From: Gemmatimonadota bacterium
GTDB taxonomy: Bacteria > Gemmatimonadota > Gemmatimonadetes > Longimicrobiales > Gaopeijiaceae
Assembly: GCA_022564055.1 (NCBI GenBank)
Contig: JADFMD010000010.1
Location: 1 to 53,409, forward strand
Length of the DNA stretch: 53,409 nucleotides
Direction: 5' to 3'
Under the pieces are notes generated by a model. That model saw nothing but the letters and a program-made list of their open reading frames with translations. It did not search any database and was not told where the DNA came from. Of this stretch, positions 17,521-26,388 are shown piece after piece; position 1 is the first letter of the stretch, and each line of letters opens with the position of its first letter. Made by a program: the position numbers and the translations under genes.

Positions 17521-18500
17521 TGTACCGTCTCGAGGATCCCCAGTTCCTGTTTCTCTTCCTGGCGATTCCGGCCCTCGTTTATGTGTATGCACGTCGGCGT
17601 CGTTCCGGGGCGATCCGATACTCGGACGTGGCGTCGCTCAGGCAGGCCGACGTGCGGCGCACCGGTCGGCGCCGGCACGTTCTGTTCGGGCTGCGCGTGC
17701 TCGCGCTTGCCGCCCTCATCGTCGCCGTCTCTCGCCCGCAGACCGGGGTGACGAGCGAGACCCTGAGCGCCGAGGGCATCGATATCATCCTGGCGATCGA
17801 CGTGTCGAGCTCCATGCTGGCCGAGGATCTGGAGCCCAACCGCTTGGAGGCCGCCAAAGCGGTAGCTGCCGAGTTCGTCGAGGGCCGGCGCAACGACCGC
17901 ATCGGGTTGGTGGTCTTCGCCGGAGAGGCGTTTACGCAGGTCCCCCTTACACTCGACTACTCGGTCGTCACCGATCTCCTCGGCCAGATGGAGGTCGGCA
18001 TGATCGAGGATGGGACCGCCGTGGGGATGGGCCTAGCCACCGCCGTCAAGCGGCTTCAGGCCTCAGACGCCGAGTCGCAGGTGGTCGTCCTGCTCACCGA
18101 TGGGCGCAACAACACGGGGGAAATCGGCCCGGTGACCGCCGGTCAGATGGCGAAGGCGCTGGGTGTGAGGGTGTACACGATCGGGGCGGGTAGCCAGGGC
18201 ATGGCGCGGGTACCGATCGACACGCCGCGCGGTCGCCAATACGCCACTGTCGAAGTCGACATCGACGAGGCATCGCTCCAGGAGATAGCTGAAACGACCG
18301 GTGGCCGGTACTTCCGCGCGACCAACCGGGAGGGGCTCGGCCAGATCTACGAGGAGATCGACGCGCTCGAGACGACGGAGATCGAAGTCGAGAACTTCAC
18401 GAGTTATGGGGAGCTCTTCCATTATCCTCTGGCTGCCGGCCTGCTGCTGTTGCTCTTCGAGGTCGGCCTCGGCCAGACCGTCCTTCGCAAGTTGCCGTAA
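17520..18500 (+). CDS. batA: vWA-domain membrane protein BatA
   Basis: The 326-residue protein has two N-terminal TM helices (about 8-24 and 55-71), a vWA domain with a full MIDAS motif (DVSSS, 94-98; TDGRNN later) and a C-terminal TM helix. The MIDAS residues predict Mg2+-dependent protein binding in the periplasm. BatA and BatB form the membrane core of the Bacteroides aerotolerance (Bat) system. The ATG shares its A with the previous stop (TGATG at 17518-17522). Confidence 0.9.
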   Translation: MYRLEDPQFLFLFLAIPALVYVYARRRRSGAIRYSDVASLRQADVRRTGRRRHVLFGLRVLALAALIVAVSRPQTGVTSETLSAEGIDIILAIDVSSSMLAEDLEPNRLEAAKAVAAEFVEGRRNDRIGLVVFAGEAFTQVPLTLDYSVVTDLLGQMEVGMIEDGTAVGMGLATAVKRLQASDAESQVVVLLTDGRNNTGEIGPVTAGQMAKALGVRVYTIGAGSQGMARVPIDTPRGRQYATVEVDIDEASLQEIAETTGGRYFRATNREGLGQIYEEIDALETTEIEVENFTSYGELFHYPLAAGLLLLLFEVGLGQTVLRKLP

Positions 18501-18527
18501 CCGTTTACAGAGGAGACCCAAACCGCC

Positions 18528-19559
18528 GTGTTTCGCTTCGTCTCGACCGAGCTCCTCTTCGGGCTGCTCCTCGTCCCGGCTCTGGCTGCGTTCTTCTGGG
18601 GAGCGCGACAGGCACGAAGGCGGGCGCTCGCCCAGTTCGGAGATCTTGCGCTGGTGCAGAAGTTGAGCGCGACCCTCAGCCGAAGGGCGCGGGCAGCCAA
18701 GAGCGTCCTTCTGCTACTGGCGGTCGCTCTCCTCATTCTGGCTCTCGCCCGTCCCCAGTTCGGCACCCGGGTCGAGACGGTGAGGAGTGAGGGTCAGGAC
18801 GTGATGGTGGCGCTCGACGTCTCGCGGTCCATGCTGGCCGAGGATGTGTCGCCGAACCGGTTGGAGCGGGCACGGCTGGAGATCATGCGCATCCTTCAGC
18901 GTCTGGACGGAGATCGAATCGGGTTCGTGGCTTTTGCGGGGAACGCCTTCGTCCAGAGCCCGCTGACGGTGGATTACGGTGCGGCCGCCCTCTTCCTGAA
19001 CGCCATGGATCCGAGTCTGATCCCCATCCAGGGGACCAACCTGGGCGAAGCGCTCACCGTAGCTCTGGACGCGTTCGAAGAGGGGACACGGGACCATCGG
19101 GTGCTCATCGTTGTCACGGATGGGGAGGACCACGAGGGTGAGATCGAAGCGGCGCTCGAGCGCGCTGTCGACGAAGGGGTGCAGATCCATACGGTCGGTA
19201 TCGGGTCGCTCGAGGGGGTCCCGATCCCTCAGTTCACCGCCTCGGGGGAACGGAGCGGTTTCATCCGGGATAGTGACGGCGCGGTGGTGACCACGCGGCT
19301 CGATGAGGCGACGCTGCGGCGTGTCGCCCAGGCCACCGGTGGTCGATATTTTCCAGCTTTGGGGCCCGGCGCGAACTTGGATCCGCTGATCGAGGAGATC
19401 ACCGGTGGAGAGGGTCGCGAGCTGGAAGCCCGAGAGATCACGCTTTTCGATGAACAGTTCCAGATCTTCCTCGGGTTTGCCCTGGTCCTACTGCTCGCGG
19501 AGGGTTTGATCCCCGAGCGCCGGAGGAAGAAAGAGGCGTGGGCCGGGAGGTTCTCGTGA
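18528..19559 (+). CDS. batB: vWA-domain membrane protein BatB
   Basis: The 343-residue protein mirrors BatA: two N-terminal TM helices (about 8-24, 58-75), a vWA domain with MIDAS DVSRS (97-101) and a C-terminal TM helix (FQIFLGFALVLLLAEGL). The start is GTG at 18528, with AGAGGAGA 11 bases upstream. Its stop TGA (19557-19559) is overlapped by a GTG that opens a 14-codon mini-frame leading into batC. Confidence 0.9.
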   Translation: MFRFVSTELLFGLLLVPALAAFFWGARQARRRALAQFGDLALVQKLSATLSRRARAAKSVLLLLAVALLILALARPQFGTRVETVRSEGQDVMVALDVSRSMLAEDVSPNRLERARLEIMRILQRLDGDRIGFVAFAGNAFVQSPLTVDYGAAALFLNAMDPSLIPIQGTNLGEALTVALDAFEEGTRDHRVLIVVTDGEDHEGEIEAALERAVDEGVQIHTVGIGSLEGVPIPQFTASGERSGFIRDSDGAVVTTRLDEATLRRVAQATGGRYFPALGPGANLDPLIEEITGGEGRELEAREITLFDEQFQIFLGFALVLLLAEGLIPERRRKKEAWAGRFS

Positions 19560-19600
19560 GCGGCGGGAGGATTGCGATGAGCGCCGGAAAATCTCGATGA
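19556..19600 (+). repeat. Triplicated start-region repeat and 14-codon mini-cistron between batB and batC
   Basis: Three imperfect 20-21-bp units start at 19556 (GTGAGCGGCGGGAGG), 19577 (ATGAGCGCCGGAAAA) and 19597 (ATGAGGGGCGGTAGG, the batC start). The first start overlaps the batB stop (GTGA) and has GGGAGG just upstream. The mini-frame it opens, MSGGRIAMSAGKSR, includes the second start in frame and ends with a TGA that overlaps the batC ATG (ATGA). It may carry ribosomes from batB to batC. Because units of 20 and 21 bases differ in phase, unit loss would change how batC is entered. Confidence 0.5.
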
Positions 19601-20358
19601 GGGGCGGTAGGAGCTCAAGGAGATGGGGAGCCGTGTGGGCGACGACGGCCGCCGTGTTGCTCATAGGCGCCCTGCCGGGTGGTGTCGCCGCTCAGCGCGG
19701 CCGCGCCGAGCTCAACGACGGAAACCGCCTCTACGAAGAGGGTCGCTTCCCCGAAGCGCACGAAAAATATCTGGAGGCCCTTCGAGAAGCGCCCGACCTT
19801 CCGCTCGCCCTGTTCAACGACGGGAACGCGCTCTACGAATCTGAAGAGTACGTCCGGGCCTTGGATGCGTACCGCGGTGCGATCGAATCGGCCGACCCGG
19901 GGCTAGCTGCACCCGCGTGGTACAACCTGGGGAACGCGCTCTACCGCCAGCAGCAGTTCCAGGAAAGCGCCGAGGCCTACAAGGAGGCTCTACGCATCGA
20001 TCCGGGAGAGATCGACTTCAAGCACAATCTCGAGCTCGCCCTCGAGCAGCAGCTCGAGCAACCGGATCAGGACCCGCAGTCCGAGGATGGGGACGCGAGC
20101 CAGCAGGACGAGGGGCAAGAGAATCAAGACGGGGAGCAGAACCAGGAGCCGCAGGACCAGGATGAGAGCGAGGCCGAAGAGGACCCGGACCAGGACCAAG
20201 ATCAGGATCAAGAGCAGGATCAGCAGCCCGAACCAGCGCCCGGTGAGATGACAGAGGAAGAGGCCGAGCGGCTGCTTCAGGGGGTCCAGGAGGATCCCAG
20301 TGAGGTAAACCGCCGCCAACCACCGCTGCGGGGCCGGCGCCCCAGCAAGCCCTGGTAG
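19597..20358 (+). CDS. batC: TPR protein BatC with acidic Gln/Asp/Glu-rich tail
   Basis: The 253-residue exported protein has a signal peptide (1-32, ending GVAAQ), three TPR units (about 36-140, including WYNLGNALYRQQQFQESAEA) and a long low-complexity acidic region (about 150-225) of Gln, Asp and Glu. A short Arg/Pro-rich end (EVNRRQPPLRGRRPSKPW) follows. This is the usual BatC layout. The TPRs probably bind other Bat proteins in the periplasm. Translation seems to be entered from the mini-frame described at 19556-19600, as no strong ribosome site lies directly before this ATG. Confidence 0.85.
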   Translation: MRGGRSSRRWGAVWATTAAVLLIGALPGGVAAQRGRAELNDGNRLYEEGRFPEAHEKYLEALREAPDLPLALFNDGNALYESEEYVRALDAYRGAIESADPGLAAPAWYNLGNALYRQQQFQESAEAYKEALRIDPGEIDFKHNLELALEQQLEQPDQDPQSEDGDASQQDEGQENQDGEQNQEPQDQDESEAEEDPDQDQDQDQEQDQQPEPAPGEMTEEEAERLLQGVQEDPSEVNRRQPPLRGRRPSKPW

Positions 20359-20367
20359 GTACGGACG

Positions 20368-22194
20368 ATGCGTGACTCGAATCGGATGGCGACCGTCTTC
20401 CTGGCGGTCATCGGCGCCGGTATGGTGGCGCACTTCGCTGTGGCCACCGATGTGGCCGCTCTCCAGCTCGAGGCTCACGCCTCGGTAACGCCGTCCGTCG
20501 TCCCTTTGAATGGCCAGTTCACGCTCTCCGTGGAGGTGAGGGGCACGAACCGGATGGATGTGGAGCCCTCACTTCCGGACCTGGGAGCCTTCTCCCGCTA
20601 CCTCGGCCGGAACTCCTCCACGAGCATGCAGATGATCAACGGCGTGACGACCGTCTCCTTGATCGTCCAATACCGGTACCGCGCCATACGGGAGGGCACC
20701 TTCGAGATCGGGGTGGTCCAGGTCCAGGCCGGGGGCCAGGTGCTCCGGACGCAGCCGGTCACGTTGACCGTGTCCACCGCGGGGGCGGCGGCGGGGGGTG
20801 GGGCTGGACCCGAAAATCCAACCGGTGTCGGCCCCGATGACCTCTTCATCGTGACGGAGGTGAACAAGACCCGGGTGTACGAGAACGAGCCCATCGAAGT
20901 GAATTACCGGCTTTACACCCGAGTGAATGTGACCTCCTTCACCCTGGTCGATTTGGGCGAAAGCGAGGGCTTCTGGGTCGAGGAGGTCTCCGGTGCGCAG
21001 AACCCTCAAGTCGAGCAGAGGGTTTGGGAGGGACAGCCGTATACCACCGCCGTGGTACGGCGCGTCGTCCTCTTTCCCGCGGGACCGGGCACTAAGACGG
21101 TCGAGCCGCTGAGCGTCGAGGCCAGCGTGCGGGTTCGCAGGCAGACGCGGAGCATTTTCGATGACTTCTTCGGCGGGGGCTCGCTCTTCGGGTCGCAGAC
21201 GCCGACGGTAGTGGTTTCGAACCCAGTGGAAGTCGAAGTCCTGCCCCTTCCGGTGGAGGGACGGCCTCAGAGCTTCACCGGCCTGGTAGGCCGCCTGAAT
21301 GTGAGCGGCTCGATCGATCGCTCGAGTGTCGAGACGAACGACGCCGTGACACTGGAGCTGATCATCGAGGGAGAGGGCAATCTCCGCGGCCTGGCGGCGC
21401 CCGTCATCGATTTCCCCGGGGACTTCGAGGTTTTTCCACCGGAGGTCACCGAGACCATCGATCGCAGTGGGTCCCGTATTCGTGGGAGCAAGACCTACAC
21501 CTATGTGCTGATTCCCAGGTCGCCGGGAGAAAAGATCATCCCTCCGGTGGAGATGAGCTATTTCGACCCCCAAAGTGGCCTGTACGCAACGTCGGCCTCG
21601 GAACCACTTCGGCTCGAGGTCACGGGAGATGCGGTTGTCGCGGTCCCCTTTGGACGGGCCGGCGTGGAGACCCTGCGCGAGGATATCCGGTTCATTCAGA
21701 TCGGGCCTCCGAGTCTCGGAGTGTTGGGAGAATCGCTCGCGGATGCGCCGGGGTTCTGGATCGTCGCTCTGTTGCCGCTGGTTGCGCTACTAGGGGCCTT
21801 GGGCCTACGAAGGCACTGGGACCGGCTCGAGGGCGATGTCGCGTACGCGAGAGGACGGCGAGCCGGGCGGGTCGCCAAGAAGCGCCTTGGCCAGGCCCGC
21901 CGGGTGATGTCGGGGGGTGACGCCCGTGCGTTCTACGGCGAAGTCGAGAGGGCGCTGAGGGGATTCCTTGCCGACAAGCTCAACGTTGCCGAGGCCGGAT
22001 TCATGTCCGAAGTGGCCGAGGCCGAGCTCCGTAGGCGTGGGGTTCCGGAGGCGGCTACGAGGGAATACCTCGCCTGTCTCGGCGAATGCGACCGCGCACG
22101 CTTCGCGCCACCAGGCACGAGCGAAGAGGAGAAGTCCGGTTTCTTCGACCGGGCGGCCGAGGCCATGACCTCCGTCCAGGAGGGTCTGTCCTGA
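20368..22194 (+). CDS. batD: BatD family protein (oxygen tolerance)
   Basis: The 608-residue protein carries a signal peptide (1-31), several periplasmic beta-sandwich domains (VTPSVVPLNGQFTLSVEV near the start; SGSIDRSSVETNDAVTLEL in the second half), a Gly-rich hinge IFDDFFGGGSLFG, one TM helix (about 461-480) and a cytoplasmic helical end (FYGEVERALRGFLADKLN). This is the complete BatD architecture and length. It presumably scaffolds BatA/BatB. It starts nine bases after batC and ends in a TGATG overlap with batE. Confidence 0.92.
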   Translation: MRDSNRMATVFLAVIGAGMVAHFAVATDVAALQLEAHASVTPSVVPLNGQFTLSVEVRGTNRMDVEPSLPDLGAFSRYLGRNSSTSMQMINGVTTVSLIVQYRYRAIREGTFEIGVVQVQAGGQVLRTQPVTLTVSTAGAAAGGGAGPENPTGVGPDDLFIVTEVNKTRVYENEPIEVNYRLYTRVNVTSFTLVDLGESEGFWVEEVSGAQNPQVEQRVWEGQPYTTAVVRRVVLFPAGPGTKTVEPLSVEASVRVRRQTRSIFDDFFGGGSLFGSQTPTVVVSNPVEVEVLPLPVEGRPQSFTGLVGRLNVSGSIDRSSVETNDAVTLELIIEGEGNLRGLAAPVIDFPGDFEVFPPEVTETIDRSGSRIRGSKTYTYVLIPRSPGEKIIPPVEMSYFDPQSGLYATSASEPLRLEVTGDAVVAVPFGRAGVETLREDIRFIQIGPPSLGVLGESLADAPGFWIVALLPLVALLGALGLRRHWDRLEGDVAYARGRRAGRVAKKRLGQARRVMSGGDARAFYGEVERALRGFLADKLNVAEAGFMSEVAEAELRRRGVPEAATREYLACLGECDRARFAPPGTSEEEKSGFFDRAAEAMTSVQEGLS

Positions 22195-22964
22195 TGCGTG
22201 CCATGGTGTTCGCCATAATGGCGGGATCCTGGATTGTCATGCTGGCCACGCCTCGTCCTGCGTTCACGCAGGTGGAGTTCTACCAGGAAGGGAACCGACA
22301 GTACCAGGAGGGGGACTTCGAGGGTGCGCTCGCCAGCTACCTACGTCTCGTAGAAGCCGGCTTCGAGAGCGGCGAGGTCTACTACAACCTCGGCAACACG
22401 TATTTCAAGCTCGGTGATCTCGCCCAGTCGATCCTGTATTACGAGCGAGCCCGCCGACTCCTGCCGGCGGACGAAGACGTTCGGGTCAACCTCGATCTCG
22501 CGCGTTCATTGACCGTGGACGAGATCGACCCGCTCCCGCGGTTCTGGCTCTTCGGTGCGGTGGGGTGGTGGGTCGATCTTCTCCCGAGGACGCTCCTGAT
22601 CGTCTTGGTCGCCGCCTCGTACCTCCTCGGAACGGGCGTCCTGCTCTTGCTCATCCTGAACAGGGGAGCGGCGGTTTCCGTATGGGGACCGCGCATCGCT
22701 CTCGCTTGCGGTGTCGTGTTCCTCGTGTTCGGCCTGAACCTGGCGGTTCGCGAGTCCGATGTAGGACGGGCGCAGGAAGCCATCGTCCTCCAAGCGCAAG
22801 TCGACGTGATGAGCGCGCCGCTGGACGACGAGACCCTCACCATCTTCACCGTGCACGAAGGGACCAAGGTTCGCATCGATCGCCTCTCCGAGGAGTGGGC
22901 CGAGGTCGTGCTCGAGGATGGCAGGGTGGGGTGGGTGCCGGTGGGGGTGCTGGAGACGATTTAA
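22194..22964 (+). CDS. batE: TPR and SH3 membrane protein BatE
   Basis: The 256-residue protein has a signal peptide (1-24), TPR units (about 25-105; YYNLGNTYFKLGDLAQSI), two TM helices (about 128-150 and 163-182) and a C-terminal SH3-like domain (about 195-256; AEVVLEDGRVGWVPVGV). This matches BatE, the last component of the Bat operon. Its TAA stop (22962-22964) shares the TTAA at 22961-22964 with the stop of the convergent small membrane protein. Confidence 0.88.
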   Translation: MRAMVFAIMAGSWIVMLATPRPAFTQVEFYQEGNRQYQEGDFEGALASYLRLVEAGFESGEVYYNLGNTYFKLGDLAQSILYYERARRLLPADEDVRVNLDLARSLTVDEIDPLPRFWLFGAVGWWVDLLPRTLLIVLVAASYLLGTGVLLLLILNRGAAVSVWGPRIALACGVVFLVFGLNLAVRESDVGRAQEAIVLQAQVDVMSAPLDDETLTIFTVHEGTKVRIDRLSEEWAEVVLEDGRVGWVPVGVLETI

Positions 22965-23110
22965 GGCGCTGGTCGCGCGGCTCCACCTCTTCGTTCGAGC
23001 TTGGCACCGAGGACCACCCACATGAGCGAGAAGAGGGGGAAAGCGACGGCGAACATGACCAGGTAGCGCAACACGGCCGCGAGGTCGTTTTTGAGCACCG
23101 GGGATTTCAT
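22961..23110 (-). CDS. Small single-pass membrane protein, 49 aa
   Basis: This short frame starts ATG at 23110 with AGGAGAG about six bases upstream, a good ribosome site. It encodes 49 residues: a basic N-terminus (MKSPVLKND), one clear TM helix (about 11-36) and a basic/Pro tail (KLERRGGAARPAP). It begins 46 bases after the nitroreductase stop and is probably cotranscribed with it. Its TAA is formed by the same TTAA that ends batE on the other strand. I do not recognise a family. The ribosome site and hydropathy support a real gene. Confidence 0.65.
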   Translation of the reverse strand: MKSPVLKNDLAAVLRYLVMFAVAFPLFSLMWVVLGAKLERRGGAARPAP

Positions 23111-23156
23111 GAAGCTCTCCTCGGTGGATGGAGCCATGCCGAATGAAACGCCGAGA

Positions 23157-23717
23157 TCACTCCACCCAAGTCGTGAATTGCGTGGCGGGCTGTCGAGCCG
23201 GCCCATCCGGCAACACCTCGGGCTCGCCGATGTTGATCGTCGCGACGATCCTTTCGCCATCGGGTAGTCCCACCACCGATCGCGCGGCGGGATCGTCCAT
23301 GATGGCACCCGTCTTGATATGCGTGCCCAGGCCCAGGGATTGAGCCGCTAGGGAAAGGTTCTGGATACCCATGAAGGCGGCGGCGAAATCTTCCTCGCGG
23401 ATCTCGGGGTTTTCGTCCACCGTGACGGCGACCGCAACCATGGCGGGCAGCGACTCGTGCGTCTCTGCGACCTTCTGGATGACGGCCTTCCCCGCCTCGG
23501 GATCGTCGATTCGTTTGGCTTTTCGGTGCCCCAAAGCCTCACCGTAGGCGTGACGAGCCCGAGGGCCGAGCACGTAGAAACGCCACGGCTCCGTCAGGCG
23601 GTGGTTGGGGGCTTGGCAGGCCGCGTTGAGGAGCTGCTCGATCTCCTCCCGCGACACGGGGCGCTCGGTGAATTTTTTTATCGAGCGACGAGCGTTTATG
23701 GAATCGAGGATGTTCAT
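23157..23717 (-). CDS. Nitroreductase family FMN-dependent oxidoreductase
   Basis: The 186-residue protein has the family's N-terminal FMN-phosphate motif ARRSIKKFTERPV (9-21), the APNHRLTEPWRF segment (36-47) and the C-terminal GLPDGERIVATINIGEPE. Members reduce nitro compounds, quinones or flavins with NAD(P)H, and the natural substrate is often unknown. It is cytoplasmic and compact, as in the short single-domain subfamily. No strong ribosome site precedes the ATG. The gene for a 49-aa membrane protein follows on the same strand. Confidence 0.9.
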   Translation of the reverse strand: MNILDSINARRSIKKFTERPVSREEIEQLLNAACQAPNHRLTEPWRFYVLGPRARHAYGEALGHRKAKRIDDPEAGKAVIQKVAETHESLPAMVAVAVTVDENPEIREEDFAAAFMGIQNLSLAAQSLGLGTHIKTGAIMDDPAARSVVGLPDGERIVATINIGEPEVLPDGPARQPATQFTTWVE

Positions 23718-23888
23718 TTGCCGAGGGGGTTCAAGGGTGTGGGCGTGTCGTGAGGTTTCACAATCTCGATGCTCGCCTGGACTGCGCCAAGGGAGCCAGG
23801 GTTTTCCTGTCCCTCCGACGAACCGTTACCCTAGGTAGAGGGGTGATTCGTCCACCTAGAATTGAAGCCCGGGTGTCAGGGGAGTGTC

Positions 23889-25058
23889 ATGCTTAGACCT
23901 ACGACTTTGAATGCGCCGCTTGCGGCGGTGTTGGCATTGTTTGCGACCGGGGCGTGTGGACAGGAGCGGGCATCACTCGATCGCATCACGCTGCCGCCCG
24001 GCTTCAGCATCGACATCTACGTGGAAGGTCTTTCCAACCCACGATCCATGGCTCTCGGGGCAAACGGGACGCTGTTCGTGGGGACGCGCGCTGCCCCGGC
24101 CACCCTCACCCGAGGCGCGTCGGCTGACGCCGGTCACGTGTACGCCGTGCTGGACCACGACCACGACAACAAGGCGGACGAGGTCATCACCATCGACACG
24201 GGTTTGAACGCGCCGAATGGCGTGGCGTTCCGGAACGGCTCGCTGTATGTCGCCGAGATCAACCGGATTCTGCGCTACGACGGGATCGAATCGCGTCTCG
24301 ACGACCCGCCCGAGCCCGTGGTCGTGACCGACGCGTTTCCAACGGACTGGATGCACGGCTGGAAATTCATCGCGTTCGGCCCGGACGGTAAGCTCTACGT
24401 GCCGGTCGGCGGCCCCTGCAACGTTTGCGACCGGGCCGACGACGACCCGCGGTACGCTTCGATCACGCGCATGAACCCCGACGGCAGCGATCTGGAAGTT
24501 TTTGCGAGCGGGATTCGCAACTCAGTCGGGTTCGACTGGAATCCGGCCACCGACGAGCTGTGGTTTACGAGCAACGGGCGTGACGGGTTGGGTGACGAGA
24601 CGCCGCCTGATGTCCTGAACCGTGCGGATCGCCAGGGCCTGCACTTCGGCTTCCCGTATTGTCATGCCGGGGATCTCCCGGATCCACAGTTCGGTGAGGT
24701 GAGGCCTTGCGGAGACTTCGAGCGCCCTGCACTCGATCTCGGGCCGCACGTAGCGGCCTTGGGGATGCGCTTCTATACGGGTGACATGTTTCCGGAGCGG
24801 TATCGGAACCAGATCTTCATCGCCGAGCACGGATCGTGGAACCGAACCCCGGCAGCGGGCCACACCGGTTATCGGCTGACGGTCGTGCATCTGGACGGCG
24901 ATCGCCCCGTCGAATATGAAGTGTTCGCCGAGGGTTGGCTCGAGGACGACAATACCGCGTGGGGGCGGCCCGTGGACGTGCTCGTGATGCCGGACGGCGC
25001 ACTGCTGGTAGCCGATGACGCCGCCGGAGTGATTTACCGGATAAGTTATTCGGGGTAG
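23889..25058 (+). CDS. PQQ-type sugar (glucose/sorbosone) dehydrogenase, probable lipoprotein
   Basis: The 389-residue exported propeller belongs to the soluble glucose/L-sorbosone dehydrogenase family. Family landmarks are LPPGFSIDIYVEGLSNPRSM near the start, GRPVDVLVMPDGALLVADD at the end, and the GGPCNVCDRADDDPRY segment with a C-x-x-C pair. The N-terminus ends in ALFATGACGQE, a weak lipobox with Cys at about residue 24. I chose the ATG at 23889 because AGGGGAG lies four bases upstream. PQQ-dependent oxidation is expected from the family; the sugar or aldehyde substrate is not. It has no cytochrome gene of its own nearby on this strand. Confidence 0.88.
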   Translation: MLRPTTLNAPLAAVLALFATGACGQERASLDRITLPPGFSIDIYVEGLSNPRSMALGANGTLFVGTRAAPATLTRGASADAGHVYAVLDHDHDNKADEVITIDTGLNAPNGVAFRNGSLYVAEINRILRYDGIESRLDDPPEPVVVTDAFPTDWMHGWKFIAFGPDGKLYVPVGGPCNVCDRADDDPRYASITRMNPDGSDLEVFASGIRNSVGFDWNPATDELWFTSNGRDGLGDETPPDVLNRADRQGLHFGFPYCHAGDLPDPQFGEVRPCGDFERPALDLGPHVAALGMRFYTGDMFPERYRNQIFIAEHGSWNRTPAAGHTGYRLTVVHLDGDRPVEYEVFAEGWLEDDNTAWGRPVDVLVMPDGALLVADDAAGVIYRISYSG

Positions 25059-25081
25059 GACGCACCGTCCCCCGATCCCGC

Positions 25082-26347
25082 CTAAGCGGACATCCCCCGC
25101 GCCGCGATCTTCCAGACCGCTTCGACCCGGTCGTTTCGAATCGCGTACATCTGGTCGTAGAGGTTCACGACCGGATCGCAGTGCGACACGATCACCTCGA
25201 GTTTGTCTCCGAGCCGGTAGGTGCGTGAGGGGTCGTCGTAGCGGAGCGTCCCGAACTCGTCCGAGCCGGACCGGTAGGTCATGCCCGTCTCGCCTTTGAC
25301 GATCGGCCACGGCTGATTGATCGTACACGCTTTGGCGCCCGCATCGGTCGTAACCAGTCCCTCGTACTGGGCGTTGAGCACCGTCGTGAGGATGGTCAGA
25401 GACGTCTCGAAGTCCGAATACACCTCGGCGTCGGTCGCGCCACCGATCGCCAGGTACTGCGCATCCATGAAGACGTAGCTGCCCACCTGAATGTCCGTTA
25501 GCCCCCGGGTCTCGTGGTCGATGTTGTACGTACCGGTGCCGCCGCCACTGAAGATTTCCGTGCTCAGACCCGATTGTTGCATCAGGTCGTACGTCTCGGT
25601 GGCTGGAGCGCATCGTTCGAGGGTCCTCGTCCTACGGGTCTCGAATCCCTGCACGTGCTGCGAGCCGCCGTCGTAGCACAGCATCCCGCGTAGCTGGAGA
25701 CCAGGCAGCTGGTCGATCAGCTGAGCCAACGCGAGCGCCGGTTGCCCCGGAGTGATGCCGGTGCGATGCCCGCCCGAGTCGATATCGATCACGACATCGG
25801 CCACGAGACCGGCGGCCTGCGCCGCCTCAGATAGGTCACGGGCGTTCCCGGGTGTGTCGGTCGCCTGGATGAACTCTGGGCACCATTTCCTCAGGTTCAT
25901 CGCTCGGGTGATCTTGTAGGGTGTCGCGTTGACCGTGGTCATGAGAATCCGGTCAATCCCGTGCTCGTACATCGCGATCGCCTCGCTCACTTTGGCGGTG
26001 CATATTCCGACCGACCCGCTGTCCAGCTGCATCCGAGCGATCGCCGGAGTCTTGTGGGTCTTCGCATGAGGACGACTGGCGATGCCGTTGCGCGTGGCCG
26101 TTAGCTGTAACTTGGCCAAGTTGGCCTCGAGCGCGTCGAGATCGACGCACAGAGCCGGCGTGTCGAGCTCCCATTTCGAAATGTTCTGCTCCATCACATC
26201 GGTCGAGATGTCCAGCGCCGTCACACGGTCTGGGCCGAAAGCACTCATCTCGGCTGCGGTGTAACCCTTAACGGACGTCGGAACCGCAACGGCTGCCACA
26301 CCGGCGCTCTGCAAAAAGCGACGGCGGGACACGAATTTTCTGTTCAC
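25082..26347 (-). CDS. Tat-exported DSD1-family PLP enzyme (D-threonine aldolase-like)
   Basis: The 421-residue protein carries a twin-arginine signal (SRRRFLQSAG, then hydrophobic to about 28). It has the alanine-racemase-type barrel, with the PLP Lys96 in RPHAKTHK. The C-terminal metal site reads SHCDP, with His389 and Asp391 in the His-x-Asp spacing of D-threonine aldolase rather than the His-x-Cys of D-serine dehydratase. It is therefore more likely an aldolase on beta-hydroxy-D-amino acids, acting in the periplasm. The GTG start at 26347 follows GGAGA. It is the last gene of the cytochrome c, quinoprotein, PLP enzyme operon (41-base gap), so aldehydes released by the aldolase could be oxidised by the quinoprotein. 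That link is speculative. Confidence 0.88.
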   Translation of the reverse strand: MNRKFVSRRRFLQSAGVAAVAVPTSVKGYTAAEMSAFGPDRVTALDISTDVMEQNISKWELDTPALCVDLDALEANLAKLQLTATRNGIASRPHAKTHKTPAIARMQLDSGSVGICTAKVSEAIAMYEHGIDRILMTTVNATPYKITRAMNLRKWCPEFIQATDTPGNARDLSEAAQAAGLVADVVIDIDSGGHRTGITPGQPALALAQLIDQLPGLQLRGMLCYDGGSQHVQGFETRRTRTLERCAPATETYDLMQQSGLSTEIFSGGGTGTYNIDHETRGLTDIQVGSYVFMDAQYLAIGGATDAEVYSDFETSLTILTTVLNAQYEGLVTTDAGAKACTINQPWPIVKGETGMTYRSGSDEFGTLRYDDPSRTYRLGDKLEVIVSHCDPVVNLYDQMYAIRNDRVEAVWKIAARGMSA

Positions 26348-26388
26348 AGGACTTCTCCAGAAAGAAGGAATAGAACCGTTCGTATGAC

